DNA of 64,000 bases from Atrina japonica (taxonomy: Eukaryota; Mollusca; Bivalvia; Pterioida; Pinnidae), in NCBI GenBank assembly GCA_030159075.1, contig BROG01000366.1:260001-324000 (forward strand). Reading direction: 5' to 3'. The notes beneath the pieces were generated by a model. That model saw only the letters and a program-made list of their open reading frames with translations, did not search any database and was not told the origin of the DNA. Position 1 is the first letter of the stretch, and every line of letters starts with the position of its first letter. Shown here in pieces: positions 43,705 to 64,000 of the stretch. The position numbers were made by a program, and so were the translations under genes.

Positions 43705-45130
43705 ATAATTATCTTCATACCACAGGGAGATAAGCCAAAACAATTTATGAACAATTTGAGACCATCAAATAATATTCATAAGATTGCATCTGTGGTTGTT
43801 GCAATAAATTACATGAATTGATTAACAATAATTTTAAATTTGGCACTGATGTAAGAAATTCGATGAAAGTGTTCCATCAAATACTTAAAGGCAAAAATCT
43901 GCCTTTTTAGATCAGAAGGGGTCCGTCAAGGCAACCTTGTCGCCCCAAATATTTTACCCTATGTGCCGAAATTCTATCTATCAAATTATAAAACAAACCC
44001 TCAGATACCAAAGTATAAATCAATAGAATGTCCAGGACATAGATACAAATCCGGTAAAAATGGACAAACACGGACCTCTGGAAACCGAGAGGTGGGATCA
44101 GTTGCCATGGAGGAGTAAGCATCCCCTGTCGACAGGTCACACCCGCCGTGAGTCCATAGTCAAGTCCAATGATACACGTGAGGAGTGAATCCTCGTCACA
44201 ATTGGTACAGACGTCTCAACATCTGCCAACGAAAAGGCAACTCAACATTGCCCCCAGCGAAACAGAGTAATCGCAAATAAGACTATTATACACAATCACA
44301 AAATTTAGGGTATACATATTAATACCCCAATTCTAATCTCTCAATGTGCAGATGGCACAAGTCTTATTTTAGATGGAAAAAATTAACAGATAAGGAAATA
44401 CATAGTACAAATATCAGTTTTGAAATATTATAAACATACTACCACTCATAGAAAACACATTTTGCTTGGTTTGGAGACCAAAACGTGTAGTGATGATGTT
44501 ATCTCCCCTGAACTAAATTAACAATGGGGATATGGCTCTTTTGCGCTCTTAAAAAATTATTTTAATGTCGACTTTCACAGAATTCCTAAAATACACTATG
44601 ATAAAAATAGATAAACTAAAATCAATTATCAAATCTTGGAATTGCAGAATGTTAACTAATTACAAAATCTTTATTAATTACTCAATGTAACCATCTATTT
44701 ATATCTTTTCCAAATCCAGATACAAATTTTATAAAAAGAACCTCAACACTGAACTCTAGGACTTTCTGTGGAATAGTAAAATTGATAAAGTCAAAAGAGA
44801 CGTAGTTGTGAAGAAATATATAGAGGGGGACTTAACATGATACACATAATTTCTTTTATTGAGTCTCGGGGAAAAACGTTTTATTCCTCATTGGATACTC
44901 GGTGATACATAAGAACAAATGAATCTTATCAGTCATACTGCTATGCTTTGTTACCTATTGCCTAAGCTTTAAAATCGTCAAAGTCAGGAAAGGGTTCACA
45001 GGACACCATCACGATAAGTTATATAGATTTTTCCATACATGTCCCCACTAATGAGGCCTCCTTGACCAAATCAGATATATATCGTAATAGAGAGGTTTCT
45101 ACCATGTATAGTTCGATTTAGATCTCTTTC
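43705..45130 (+). pseudogene. LINE reverse transcriptase relic with a nested tail A insertion
   Basis: Plus-strand frames give PQGDKPKQF and KIAS (start of the reverse transcriptase domain), EGVRQGN and LCAEILSIKL (palm), then after the insertion ILISQCADGTSLILDG, where functional LINEs have YADDT or FADDT. Farther on come VKRDVVV-like and GGLNMIHIISF pieces of the C-terminal domain. The order matches an L1/Tx1-like ORF2. A minus-oriented tail A occupies about 43991-44290. Stops and frameshifts show it is dead. Confidence 0.7.
43991..44290 (-). mobile_element. Tail A copy nested in the LINE
   Basis: It runs from TCAGATACCAAAGTATAAAT at its terminus to ATCGCAAATAAGACTATTAT. LINE coding flanks it on both sides. 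Confidence 0.85.
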
Positions 45131-45504
45131 AAAATCTAAAACGAAGTAAGAGAAAACGTGCATATCATGACGGTGTATCAAGGTATCTAGCTGCCTGTTT
45201 AGCAAATGAAATGTGACAATCATTTCCACATCTTTGATGCAAATTATGTCAACACTGACGTTAAAACCAGAAATTGAGTTTGCGATTCATCTTTTCCTTT
45301 TACAAGTGAGATGTTAAAGTTTAAATATAGAGCATTTAGGTACAAAAATGATGTATTTACGCCTCGTTGAATTATATTTTGGTATCCATATAACAAAAAA
45401 AAAATGAAAGGAATCTGTTTAGATCCTGTGTACTTTTGTTTTTTTTTCTGAGGAAAAATTGGATAAAAGATAGATGCCGTGAAATGATAATTTACATAAA
45501 AGCA

Positions 45505-45725
45505 CTTTATTACATGCATGTGTAATCATACAGTTACAATACCGAGTTCAATACGCCCTCGGAATACGTAATGTCGTAATGCACATAGTTGGATACGGAA
45601 ATTTCGCCGGAGCTACTTTTCTAAATGGCATTTATGTAATCCAAAATATTTGATGGCGTCGTCAAAAGCGGAATAAATTTTAAATTTGTGGATACATATA
45701 GATTGATAAGGGACATGTAATAAAA
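45505..45725 (+). repeat. Dispersed repeat, family F
   Basis: Second copy of the block at 30945-31160. It ends AAGGGACATGTAATAA, as there. Confidence 0.75.
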
Positions 45726-46044
45726 ATATAAGCAAAGATGCAGGTGCTATCCATATTTTTAATTTATTTGCATTGATGTGCAATATCCATACAAAACTGT
45801 ACAGAAAGTATATCAATGAATTCATATATTACACCATCAATTTTGACATATTGACTAAATGTTGGGCATTGACAGATACAAAACTGAATGTTTTGGTCTA
45901 GACAATGACTTTTCTTCAAATTAAGCACAATTTATAGCACACAAAGCTATAATTAGCAAAAGAGTAGCCTATCTGGGGTATCCTATATTGTATTTTGACA
46001 GAGGAAAATATAGCAAAATATTTCATAAATAAATAGATATAACA

Positions 46045-46560
46045 AAATAAAAATGTGTGCAAAACTAGTTTAACAGCTTTCTTTTATTAATGCAACATAA
46101 AATATATCTATCCATATTAGATTTCAATATATACGGCTTAGTAGTACCCTACCAGCTTGTTTTTCCCCAATATTTGTGCCAATACACAATATAAAGTGCA
46201 ATGGTGAAATAGGAACTTGTGCAAACCTATTTTAACAGGTTTCTTTTATCAATACAATTTGATATATATATTATTTAAATAAAACAAATAAATATCTATC
46301 CGTATTATATTTCAGTATATACGGCTAAGTGGTATCCCACCCCCTTTTTTCTCAAAATTTGTGCCAATACACAATATAAAGAGCAACGATGAAATAAGAA
46401 TATGTGTAAAACTAGTCTGACAGGCTTTTATTGATACAATTTGTTATATGTTGTTTAAACAAAAGAAAGAAATATCTACCCATGTTTATTTCAGTATACC
46501 CCCCTTTTAGAGAAGTAGTATTGGCACATTGCCGATACATGATATAAAGAGCAAAATCTG
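46045..46560. repeat. Tandem repeat, about 160-185-base unit, three copies
   Basis: GTGCCAATACACAATATAAA, an A.CTA.TTTAACAG block and ATATCTATCC recur in the same order three times with strong divergence. Confidence 0.75.
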
Positions 46561-46689
46561 TAAATATTTTTGTTTTGGCCAATCAATGGCCTTTTTTTGT
46601 AACCATTACATTTGACACTTTCATAAAATCTGCCATTGAATTCGTAATTCAAAAATACCCCACTTCAAGAGTTATCTCCCTAATGTATC

Positions 46690-47265
46690 TATGACGTAAT
46701 CAAACAGTGGATCATCTTTAACTGCTGTCAGTATCTTGGTAAAGAGTAAAGATAAATGGTTGCTGGAACATTTGTTGGATCCTGCTATGCATATCTGCTT
46801 ATAGGGGTTAGTTTGGGTATCCAATATAAATATGGAACCTCAAAATCAGTATCAGTAGAAGATATACTACGATTCAAACATTAAAGATGGCGGGGTGGAG
46901 TAACATTTTGATTATCATAGAGATGATTCTACTCACCTTTCGGTTATGACAAGTTGCGGGGGAAAACGTTTTATTCCTCACTGGATACTCTCTTACGTAT
47001 GGTGTCACGTAGAAACGATTACTCTAGTCAGTGTAATTTTAATGTTATGCTTTATTACCTAAACTTGAAACTGGTCCAGGTCAAGAAACGGTCTACAAGA
47101 CGTCAACCCCACCAGGTTATATGGATTTTACTATACATGAAAAGAATGTAATACTGACACATGGTTCCGAAGGAGTTCTTTTTTTAAAGTAGGCTGTGTG
47201 TGTGTAGGATTATCGGAATTCTTATTACTCGTATTTTAGACTTTGTCTACTGGGACAAGACAGAA
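46690..47265 (-). pseudogene. Reverse transcriptase N-terminal relic interrupted by a LINE fragment
   Basis: 46720-46870 matches the GATCCTGCTAT.CATCTGC/CCAATATAAATATGG region of 12830-13370, and 47150-47265 continues it (GAATGTAATACTGACACATG to TTGTCTACTGGGACAAG). Between them, about 46955-47140 repeats the LINE C-terminal piece at 44873-45045 (AAACGTTTTATTCCTCA.TGG). Confidence 0.6.
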
Positions 47266-47530
47266 AAAATGAAGAAGTACTAATGGGTAATCGAAACTCT
47301 AACTCCATTAGAATACGGTAAATAAACAAATGATCTCAACATGACGAACAATTGCGACCAGGTGTCCGGAAAGAATCAGAGTCCCCTGCTAGTATGCCAT
47401 ACCCGTCGATGTGGAAACATGGAAACATCTCAAGTTAGAAGTCGAACTCGGTGAAAATATCATCAATGGCAAAAGGAGGCCACTGTATATGGTTATGCTC
47501 CAGAATACTATCTAACATTCCTGAGAGGGT
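47240..47530 (-). mobile_element. Tail B copy
   Basis: GACCAGGTGTCCGGAAAGAA, a CATACCCGTCG block and the end ACATTCCTGAGAGGG. Confidence 0.7.
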
Positions 47531-47565
47531 TCGTTACAATACGACCAATTACATACTGTAAATAA

Positions 47566-47750
47566 GGAAATTTTGGAGGACCTTTATTTTCGCGATACAC
47601 AAGTTCGACACTTATTCGTGAGATGATATTTACGCGATTACGATTGACCATTTCGTCATACTAAATCAACATTCATTTCGCGATAATTCTATTTTCGCGA
47701 GGGAGCGCTTTCGCGAAATTAGGCATAAATAAAATTCTCTTCAGTATACA
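47566..47750. mobile_element. Possible MITE rich in TTTTCGCG/CGCGAAA
   Basis: TTTATTTTCGCGATAC at the left and TTCGCGAAATTAGGCATAAA at the right are imperfectly inverted, with further CGCGATT/TTTCGCGA inside. It lies between two tail B fragments. Confidence 0.4.
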
Positions 47751-48080
47751 AATGGTCTCAATATAAAGAACGATTGCGAATGCCAAACTGGATGTGACCA
47801 GGTGATCGGAAGAAGTCAGCCTCCCCCGTCAATATGCCACACCCATCGCACTTGCTCCATGGAAATCTATCAAAATCGGTGAATTGTCAACTGCGATGAA
47901 AAGGTAAATATAACAACGGTCTCAATAAGAAGAACAATTGCAAATCCCAAACGGAATGGAATCTTGCGTCCGGAAAGAGCCACCCCCCCCCTTGCAAGCA
48001 CACCGTACCCACCGCAAAAGTCCAACGGAAACAAGTTTGGTGTAAATGTCATGCTTTGTGAAAAGATCAAGCCCGGTAAG
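47750..48080 (-). mobile_element. Two further tail B fragments in tandem
   Basis: 47750-47890 and about 47900-48080 each begin ATAAAGAACGATTGCGAATG-like / ATAAGAAGAACAATTGCAAA and pass through a CACACCCATCGCA-like block. Confidence 0.65.
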
Positions 48081-48479
48081 AAATTCTCTGTTACGAAGAT
48101 CTATTAACTTTCAGCATGATAGTCTATTATGGGGATTATTTCCCTTTTATTACCCTTTAGTCATATTGTGACTACATGATTGTATTAATATTATCAGATG
48201 CTGAAAACTGTGAAAGTGAGAAAACAGTTAATACTGCAACTTTGATATAAGCGGGGCAAAATTTAATATGATATTAGTGTGACACATGTTTCTTATGTAA
48301 AAGTACATGCAAAGGTAATATATATGTGTGTCACGTGTAAGATAAAAAGGACAAACAGATATAGATCACTGTCACTATAATGTATGTACATTTAAACAAG
48401 GTCTATCTAAAGGGAGTTCAGTTCTTGTTGTTGCTACTGTTGTTGTTATATATTTCTATTTTTTATTTTTGCTGTGTGT

Positions 48480-48600
48480 TTGTTTCACGCCCCTCTCTAT
48501 CTCCTCTTTCACTCCGTCTCTCTCTGTGTCTCTCTCGGTCCCTGTCTCTCTCTGTGTCTCTCTCGGTCCCTGTCTCTCTCTCTCTCTCTCTCATTATTTA
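48480..48600. repeat. CT-rich low-complexity stretch
   Basis: CTCTCTCTGTGTCTCTCTCG repeats twice with GGTCCCTGT between. The overlapping Leu-Ser frames are artefacts. Confidence 0.9.
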
Positions 48601-48949
48601 AATGTCACATTTCCCCTCTCGCTAAGACATTTTCACTCAGATGGAGACGCTACTGATCAGCTTCCGGAAAAATGCTGCAATTGTTCACGTGATATGATCC
48701 GGATTTGACCAACTCGAGGGGTCGTAGGATTTGAGGCTTAAAAGTATTGTTGAAATAAGGTCACTGGCTTTTTATCAACTATCCAGCTTGTTTTGTTTTG
48801 ACAGATAAATCTGATTAATTTTTTTAAAAAAATGAAAAAAATTACATGATTCTGATGAATAATTGGGATTATTTGTGACTATAAAACCTAAAAGTAGTTA
48901 AAGTACCAATTTGGATCAAACACACACCGGCACCCCCACCCCACACACA

Positions 48950-49083
48950 ACTCTTGTGAGAAATTTTGCGTTTACCTGCGAAAGACAATTGGTGTCTTTC
49001 CGGGTACATTGTAAACGGTTCTCTTCTCCACCATTAAAAATTGCCTATCACCATGTAACTGAAAAATGTTGAGTGTGTCGTTA

Positions 49084-49087
<4 letters not shown>
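48950..49087 (+). mobile_element. SINE 3' half
   Basis: GTTTACCTGCGAAAGAC, TTTCCGGGTACATTG, CTCCACCATTAAAAATTGCC and the end AATGTTGAGTGTGTCGTTAA, then directly an (AC)n array. Confidence 0.75.
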
Positions 49088-49134
<47 letters not shown>

Positions 49135-49168
49135 GACAGACAGACAGACAGACACACACACACACACC
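49087..49168. repeat. (AC)n(GACA)n microsatellite
   Basis: AC array of about 42 bases followed by GACA tetramers. It starts exactly where the SINE ends. Confidence 0.97.
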
Positions 49169-49724
49169 AAACAAAAAATAAAGAAAAAATATAACAAGAA
49201 CAGAAACAACAACAACAAGAACCGAAACCCCTTTAGATACTATGTTTAAATGTACATACCGTGATATATATGTGTTCTTTTTATCTGATGTGCCACATAT
49301 CTGTGACCTTTACATATTATATCACGTGAGCGAAAAGAGAAAAGACGACATTTAAAGGACGCAAATTAGCGAGGCGACAAGACGACATTTTAAGGTCACA
49401 AATGTGCGGGGCGAAAATACGACAACGAAGTCGCAAATTTGCGAGGTGAAAAGGCAGCAAACGTAAGTCGCTAAATTGCTGGTTATTTTGTTATATTCGC
49501 CTCAATTTTGTCGTCTTTTCGTATTTTCGTTCTGGTATAAAAATCTTAAATTCCTTGATTGCTAGTGTTACAAGGACGGAATATTTCCCACTGAAATAAT
49601 TCCGTCCTTGTTTTTGTTACACAAAGGTTATATGAATTAAAGTGGAAACCTGTTGCTAATGTTACTCTTGTGCTAGTGTTACTATTGTTGGACGAAAAAT
49701 TTCGAAAGTTATTATGAGCCGACC

Positions 49725-49975
49725 TGGATCAGTCGGTAGCGCGCTCGACTCTTGATCGTGAGTTCGAGTCCAGACGGCGGCAGGCTGATTTCCTGTCGAG
49801 GGCCCTTGTCAAAGTAGGTGTCGGCACGTGAAAGAACCCTCAATGCTCAATGGCCATAAGTGCCGAGTATAGGCCAAAATTTGAAGCCCTTCACCTGCAT
49901 TTGGTGACGTCTCCATATGAGTGAAAGCTTCTTGAGTGGTACGTTAAACAACAATATACAAACAAACAATCAATG
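49725..49975 (+). mobile_element. tRNA-derived SINE, second family
   Basis: The tRNA-like head GACCTGGATCAGTCGGTAGC with a B box GAGTTCGAGTCC is followed by AGGGCCCTTGTCAAAGTAGG and ends TTGAGTGGTACGTTAAACAA plus an ACAAACAAAC tail. The body differs from the other SINE family. It is not a functional tRNA gene: the acceptor arm does not close. Confidence 0.85.
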
Positions 49976-50817
49976 TTCCTTCAGCCATGAATTTAACGAA
50001 ATCACATTAGTACTTACATATGTTTTAGATAATTTTGAAAATTTTCCAGTCAAATGCACAGGGTTTAAATGCATAGTCGTGGACGTCGTTTTAATCAATT
50101 TCAAACTTTCAGAGATTTTGACAAAATATTTTAACATGAATTTGAATTAATTCCGTGACGAATAAAAACATTTAAACCAACAAATCACAAGTCCTTTTTG
50201 TGTTTTGAGGGTTCATTTTGACTGAAGATTCACTTCATACTTAGGTATAATACTAAATTAAACCCCATGGTCACCATTGTAGGTTCAGTTAGGGTGTCTA
50301 TTTTGATTTAATAGACAATTTACATGCGTATATGAAACATTCCCGTAAATTACTCTTCTGGTTGAGAGTGATGTCAGTGTGAACAAATAAACAGCTTTCA
50401 GTGGGTCTCTACCAGAAATAAGGCAGCGTTGTGTAATATTCATGGCGACCTCAGATCAGAAAATTAATAGATATGTGAAATAATTTGTTTTCATCAGGAT
50501 AGAAAAGAATCTTATCTATCAGAACTTTAGCAATTTTATTTATCTGTTTAAACGACCCATAAAATAAATTGCTAAAACAGGGCGATCACATATATAATGT
50601 TTTATAGCTGGCACCATTTACTCTTTCGGAACATCTCGTAGACAATTCCGAAGATAATTGGAAAGTAAAAAGACGTAAATACAACACATACCGATGAATA
50701 TTGGTATCTGTACTCTATTATTAATGGTAAATTGTATTCTCGATTCATTGAAGTTTCGTTGATTTGGTTTGGTGATTGTTAAATACTTTCGAAAATGTTG
50801 ATAACTTTTATATATTG

Positions 50818-60990
<10,173 letters not shown>

Positions 60991-60999
60991 TGAGCTTTT

Positions 61000-62185
61000 G
61001 ATGCGTCTTTTAAAGTTTTAGGAGTTAAAAACATGCAAATATAAGGTCATACAGACTGTCTTCTGTTTACATATGTACTTTTAGATATAATGAGTGATTA
61101 GGAGAATGCACTAACTGCATTTGTGAATAATTGGCACTCATAAAAACAGATATATCAAAGATGTACATGTGATTTTTTTATTTTTATTTCAATATTGTAT
61201 GTATTTAAATAAAGATAAAAAATGCATCGATATATTTGACCTTTCTGTTAGATTTTTTGTTGTGTTTTCGTGAGTTTATGTCTGTACTTTTCTTTACGTT
61301 ATTCAGTCTTGCGAGTAATGAAGTTTGGTATATAGTGTGAGTGTGTATTAATATAAAACATGGAATATCCTGAAGGTATCCGACCCATAATAAGCCAATA
61401 TATGGACTGCATGATGTGTAGCATTTCTATTTTAAATTGTGATGTTGGAGGATAGGAGGTCCCTTTTATGAAAAGTTTCACCACAAATTCTGTTTGGGGT
61501 GGTTGTTATGGGATATGGCAATTAACCCCCCCCCCCCAAATCAAAAGTAACCAAACCATGGGGAAAAAAGTCTAAATACTTCAAATTGTGATCAATTTTA
61601 TTTCTTTATATAGTATATTCTGAATGTTACAGAATGAATACAATATAATTTCCAAATCTTTCTTTCTTTTATTTTCCAAATAAAAAAAATGGTGAAAAAC
61701 TGTTACTAGCACAATACCAAAAAGCTGGACAACCATGGTACCCTTTGCAAGGCATTTTCTAAAAACTGAAAATAATTTCAAATAAAAAGATTATTCCAAA
61801 ATACATCTACACATTACAACTGTAATACATGTAAATAAGAAAAAATACCATTTAATTTTTTCCTGAGACAGGTGAATTAGGTATTAACCCCCACCCCGTT
61901 TTATTTATTTTTATTTTGCTTACTGTGACAATATGTCAGAAAATAGATTATGGTTTTGATGTTTCTCATCTACAGTGCGTGATGAGAGGGTTTCTAATGG
62001 TATCTTGACTATTGACCTTATGACCTTTACCTTTGCAATTTACCTATTTTCAAAAACTTCAAACTGAGCTATAACTTTAAAAATACGAAGAATAGAGCTT
62101 TTAAATTTTACATCTGTTATCCTTATTGTCTGCATTTTTAGATGGTATCATGACCTCATAACCTAGATAGTGCTATTTGGCCTAC
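61000..62185. other. No recognisable feature
   Basis: AT-rich DNA with a short C run at 61527-61537. Confidence 0.45.
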
Positions 62186-62189
62186 CGTT

Positions 62190-62275
62190 TTGAAAACTTT
62201 TACCATAGCTAAAATTTTCTACTTAGATTGATATAAAATAACAAAAAAGAGATATACACAGTATAAAAGTAGAAG
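62190..62275 (-). repeat. Dispersed repeat, family D, fragment
   Basis: The minus strand reads GTGTATATCTCTTTTTTGTT and AATCTAAGTAGAAAATT, as in the copies at 28935 and 59095. Confidence 0.6.
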
Positions 62276-62566
62276 TAATCGAAAAATGTGTTTTAAGTAT
62301 GTTCTATTTATTTTCAGTATTCATTGTTAATTTAACTGTTATAGTTATGTTTATAATTCAAATATCTAAGTAAGTGCAGCTTTTAATCTCAAACGAAAAT
62401 CACCCATCTGTGATCCTTTCTACTCTAGCAATATGGAAGTCGATATTTGAACTAAGTTATTTCATTTTTTGAAAGTTTGTCTAGATATTATTTGAATAAA
62501 CTGATTACATAAATGTACAAAACTAGTTTGTTAATCTTGCAAATGCTAGAAATGACAGCTGAAAAT

Positions 62567-62888
62567 ATCAATTTTAGGGACATAATGTCATCAAGCCATT
62601 TTCTTTAAGATCGGTTATATTGCTATAACGTGGTAGTTCATCACAATGATCTTAGTTTTCATATATATCATAATGTCACGTTATCACATCAAAGAAATAT
62701 AATTTTGGGTAACTTAATTATCAATTTTAGGGACATAATGTCATCAAGCTATTTTCTTGAAGATCGGAGTCTTGCTATAACGTGGTCGTTTATCACAATG
62801 ATCTTAGTTTTCATATATATATTTATATATATCATAATGTCACGTTATCACATCAAAGAAATATTATTTTGGGTAACTTAATTATCAA
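62567..62888. repeat. Tandem duplication, 153-base offset
   Basis: ATCAATTTTAGGGACATAAT starts both copies (about 62567 and 62720), and both end GGGTAACTTAATTATCAATT. The second copy has a 12-base TATATATTTATA-type expansion. Confidence 0.92.
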
Positions 62889-62894
62889 TTCATG

Positions 62895-62980
62895 TACATG
62901 TTTGATTTTGTTTTTAGATCGATACCTATATACCCTTGATAACCTGAAGATTTATACTTTGGTATCTGAGATCTTTTTTA
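62895..62980 (+). mobile_element. Tail A terminus
   Basis: AACCTGAAGATTTATACTTT with GGTATCTGAGATC; only the last part remains. Confidence 0.65.
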
Positions 62981-63342
62981 TTTATCTGATTTGATCCAGC
63001 TACCTTGTATATATGGTGTTGCTGGGCTTAGTGATATATATATACAGCGCTTTGCCAAAAGCATTTGGGATTTTTCAAAATGGCGGACGTTATCAACAAT
63101 GCACTTCATGAAAATAAACATTAATTTGTATAATATAAAACTGAATTAGTTTAATCAACACTTGGTGAGATGACATGTTGACTTAATGACAACAAATAGT
63201 CGACGAGACGAGGAATAGATACCTACAACTAATTAATGTAGTTTTCATCCATGTGTAAAATCGTGTCAAACAATGCCCCGGGAATCTTGAATACTTGGAG
63301 TTTGATATTGCATGTTTTTATTTTATTTTGAGTCATAATTTA

Positions 63343-64000
63343 ACGGGGTGCCATTCGGTCTTGCTACTTCCCCCGCGACGTACAAACGTCGTATGGAAGA
63401 ATGCTTAGGTGAATTAAACACTCAAATTTGTTTCATTTATCTCGACGATGCCATTATTTTTTCGAGAACGCTTGAGGAACAAAGTTTTATACCGTATTCT
63501 AAACGCAGGGTTTTAACTTTCCCCGTGTTAATGTCATTTTCTCGAATGACGTGTGAAATATGTGGGTCATATAATTTCCAAACACGGAATCGAACCTGAT
63601 GATGACAAGATCGAAAAAGTTGTTAATTGGTCCACGCCTAATTCACCGGAAGCAGTTCGAAAATTTCTTGATTTTGTCGGTTACTACCGTCGGTTTATAC
63701 CGAATTTCTCTAAGATTGCAAAACCAGTTACTATTTTTATGCCAACACCGATTAAGACAAAGAAAAGGGGTTCGAATTTAAACACAAGTCAAATACCTTG
63801 GATATGGGGTACGGAACAGGATAATGCATTCAGAGAGTTGAAACGTAGACTAACTTCTCCTCCGATACTAGGTTATCCTGATTTCAGTTTACCATTTTAG
63901 GTTCATACCGACGCGTCCCTAAGAGGACTAGGGTCTGTTTTGTATCAAAAGCAAGGCGAAAATAAACGTGATATCGCATACGAAAGTCGCGGGTTAACCA
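63343..64000 (+). pseudogene. Ty3/Gypsy-type pol fragment: reverse transcriptase and start of RNase H
   Basis: The frame begins abruptly with PFGLATSPATYKR and reaches the catalytic box IYLDDAIIFS, which is intact. A deletion with a frameshift (about 63480-63555) removes the segment after the catalytic loop. The frame resumes with VKYVGHIISKHGIEPDDDKI and the connection region KFLDFVGYYRRFIPNFSKIA. A stop codon at 63898 lies just before the RNase H start (HTDASLRGLGSVLYQ). The element runs off the window edge. Protease, the N-terminal half of the reverse transcriptase and any LTR are not present on the left side. It is a dead copy. Confidence 0.88.

Noticed and set aside
49731..49800. A possible tRNA gene with A and B boxes
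   Set aside because: The cloverleaf does not close and the sequence continues into a typical SINE body and tail.

Overview
This is eukaryotic nuclear DNA, AT-rich, intron-rich and crowded with TA, GA and GATA microsatellites, tRNA-derived SINEs and degraded retroelements. The repeat style (tRNA-headed SINEs ending in a TTGAGTG...CGTTAAA tail, a very abundant reverse transcriptase family with long conserved 3' tails, TA-rich arrays) suggests a lophotrochozoan, most likely a bivalve mollusc. That placement is inference from familiarity, not a database match.

Two host genes can be rebuilt exon by exon with matching splice phases. (1) An NNMT/PNMT/TEMT-family methyltransferase on the plus strand: three exons, 8584-8731, 9177-9384 and 11473-11896, 259 residues. 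(2) An organic anion transporting polypeptide (OATP/SLCO) on the minus strand: ten coding exons from 37406 down to 23399, 660 residues. It includes an 18-base microexon, a Kazal-type extracellular loop and the OATP signature around residues 247-258.

A third, more speculative locus lies on the minus strand between about 60940 and 50818. It has a signal-peptide exon (59483-59441), a 66-base exon and a ladder of 30- and 33-base exons, all in the same phase (1-1), and could end in a cysteine-rich terminal exon. The small exons sit inside segmentally duplicated DNA with both intact and decayed copies. The layout resembles the micro-exon genes of secreted variable proteins in schistosomes and is my main candidate for an undescribed system.

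The rest is mobile and repetitive DNA. Left (1-8540): truncated copies of one reverse transcriptase family, interrupted by a GC-rich, Harbinger-like 1.1-kb DNA element at 1834-2935. Middle (12-23 kb): more reverse transcriptase fragments, a 77-79-base minisatellite, a 1.03-kb tandem duplication and a pogo-like MITE. Introns of the transporter (23-37 kb): reverse transcriptase tails, SINEs, a 33-base minisatellite that contains the 5' splice site of the Kazal exon, and a 1.36-kb inverted array of alternating monomers. Right (38-64 kb): reverse transcriptase tails, a foldback element with a recognisable empty-site copy, a LINE carrying a nested insertion, MITEs, SINEs, and at the edge a broken Ty3/Gypsy pol fragment.

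The abundant reverse transcriptase family occurs with two different 3' tails, called A and B here. More than twenty tail-A and about nine tail-B fragments lie in this 64-kb window. No rRNA, functional tRNA, CRISPR or bacterial-type operon was seen.
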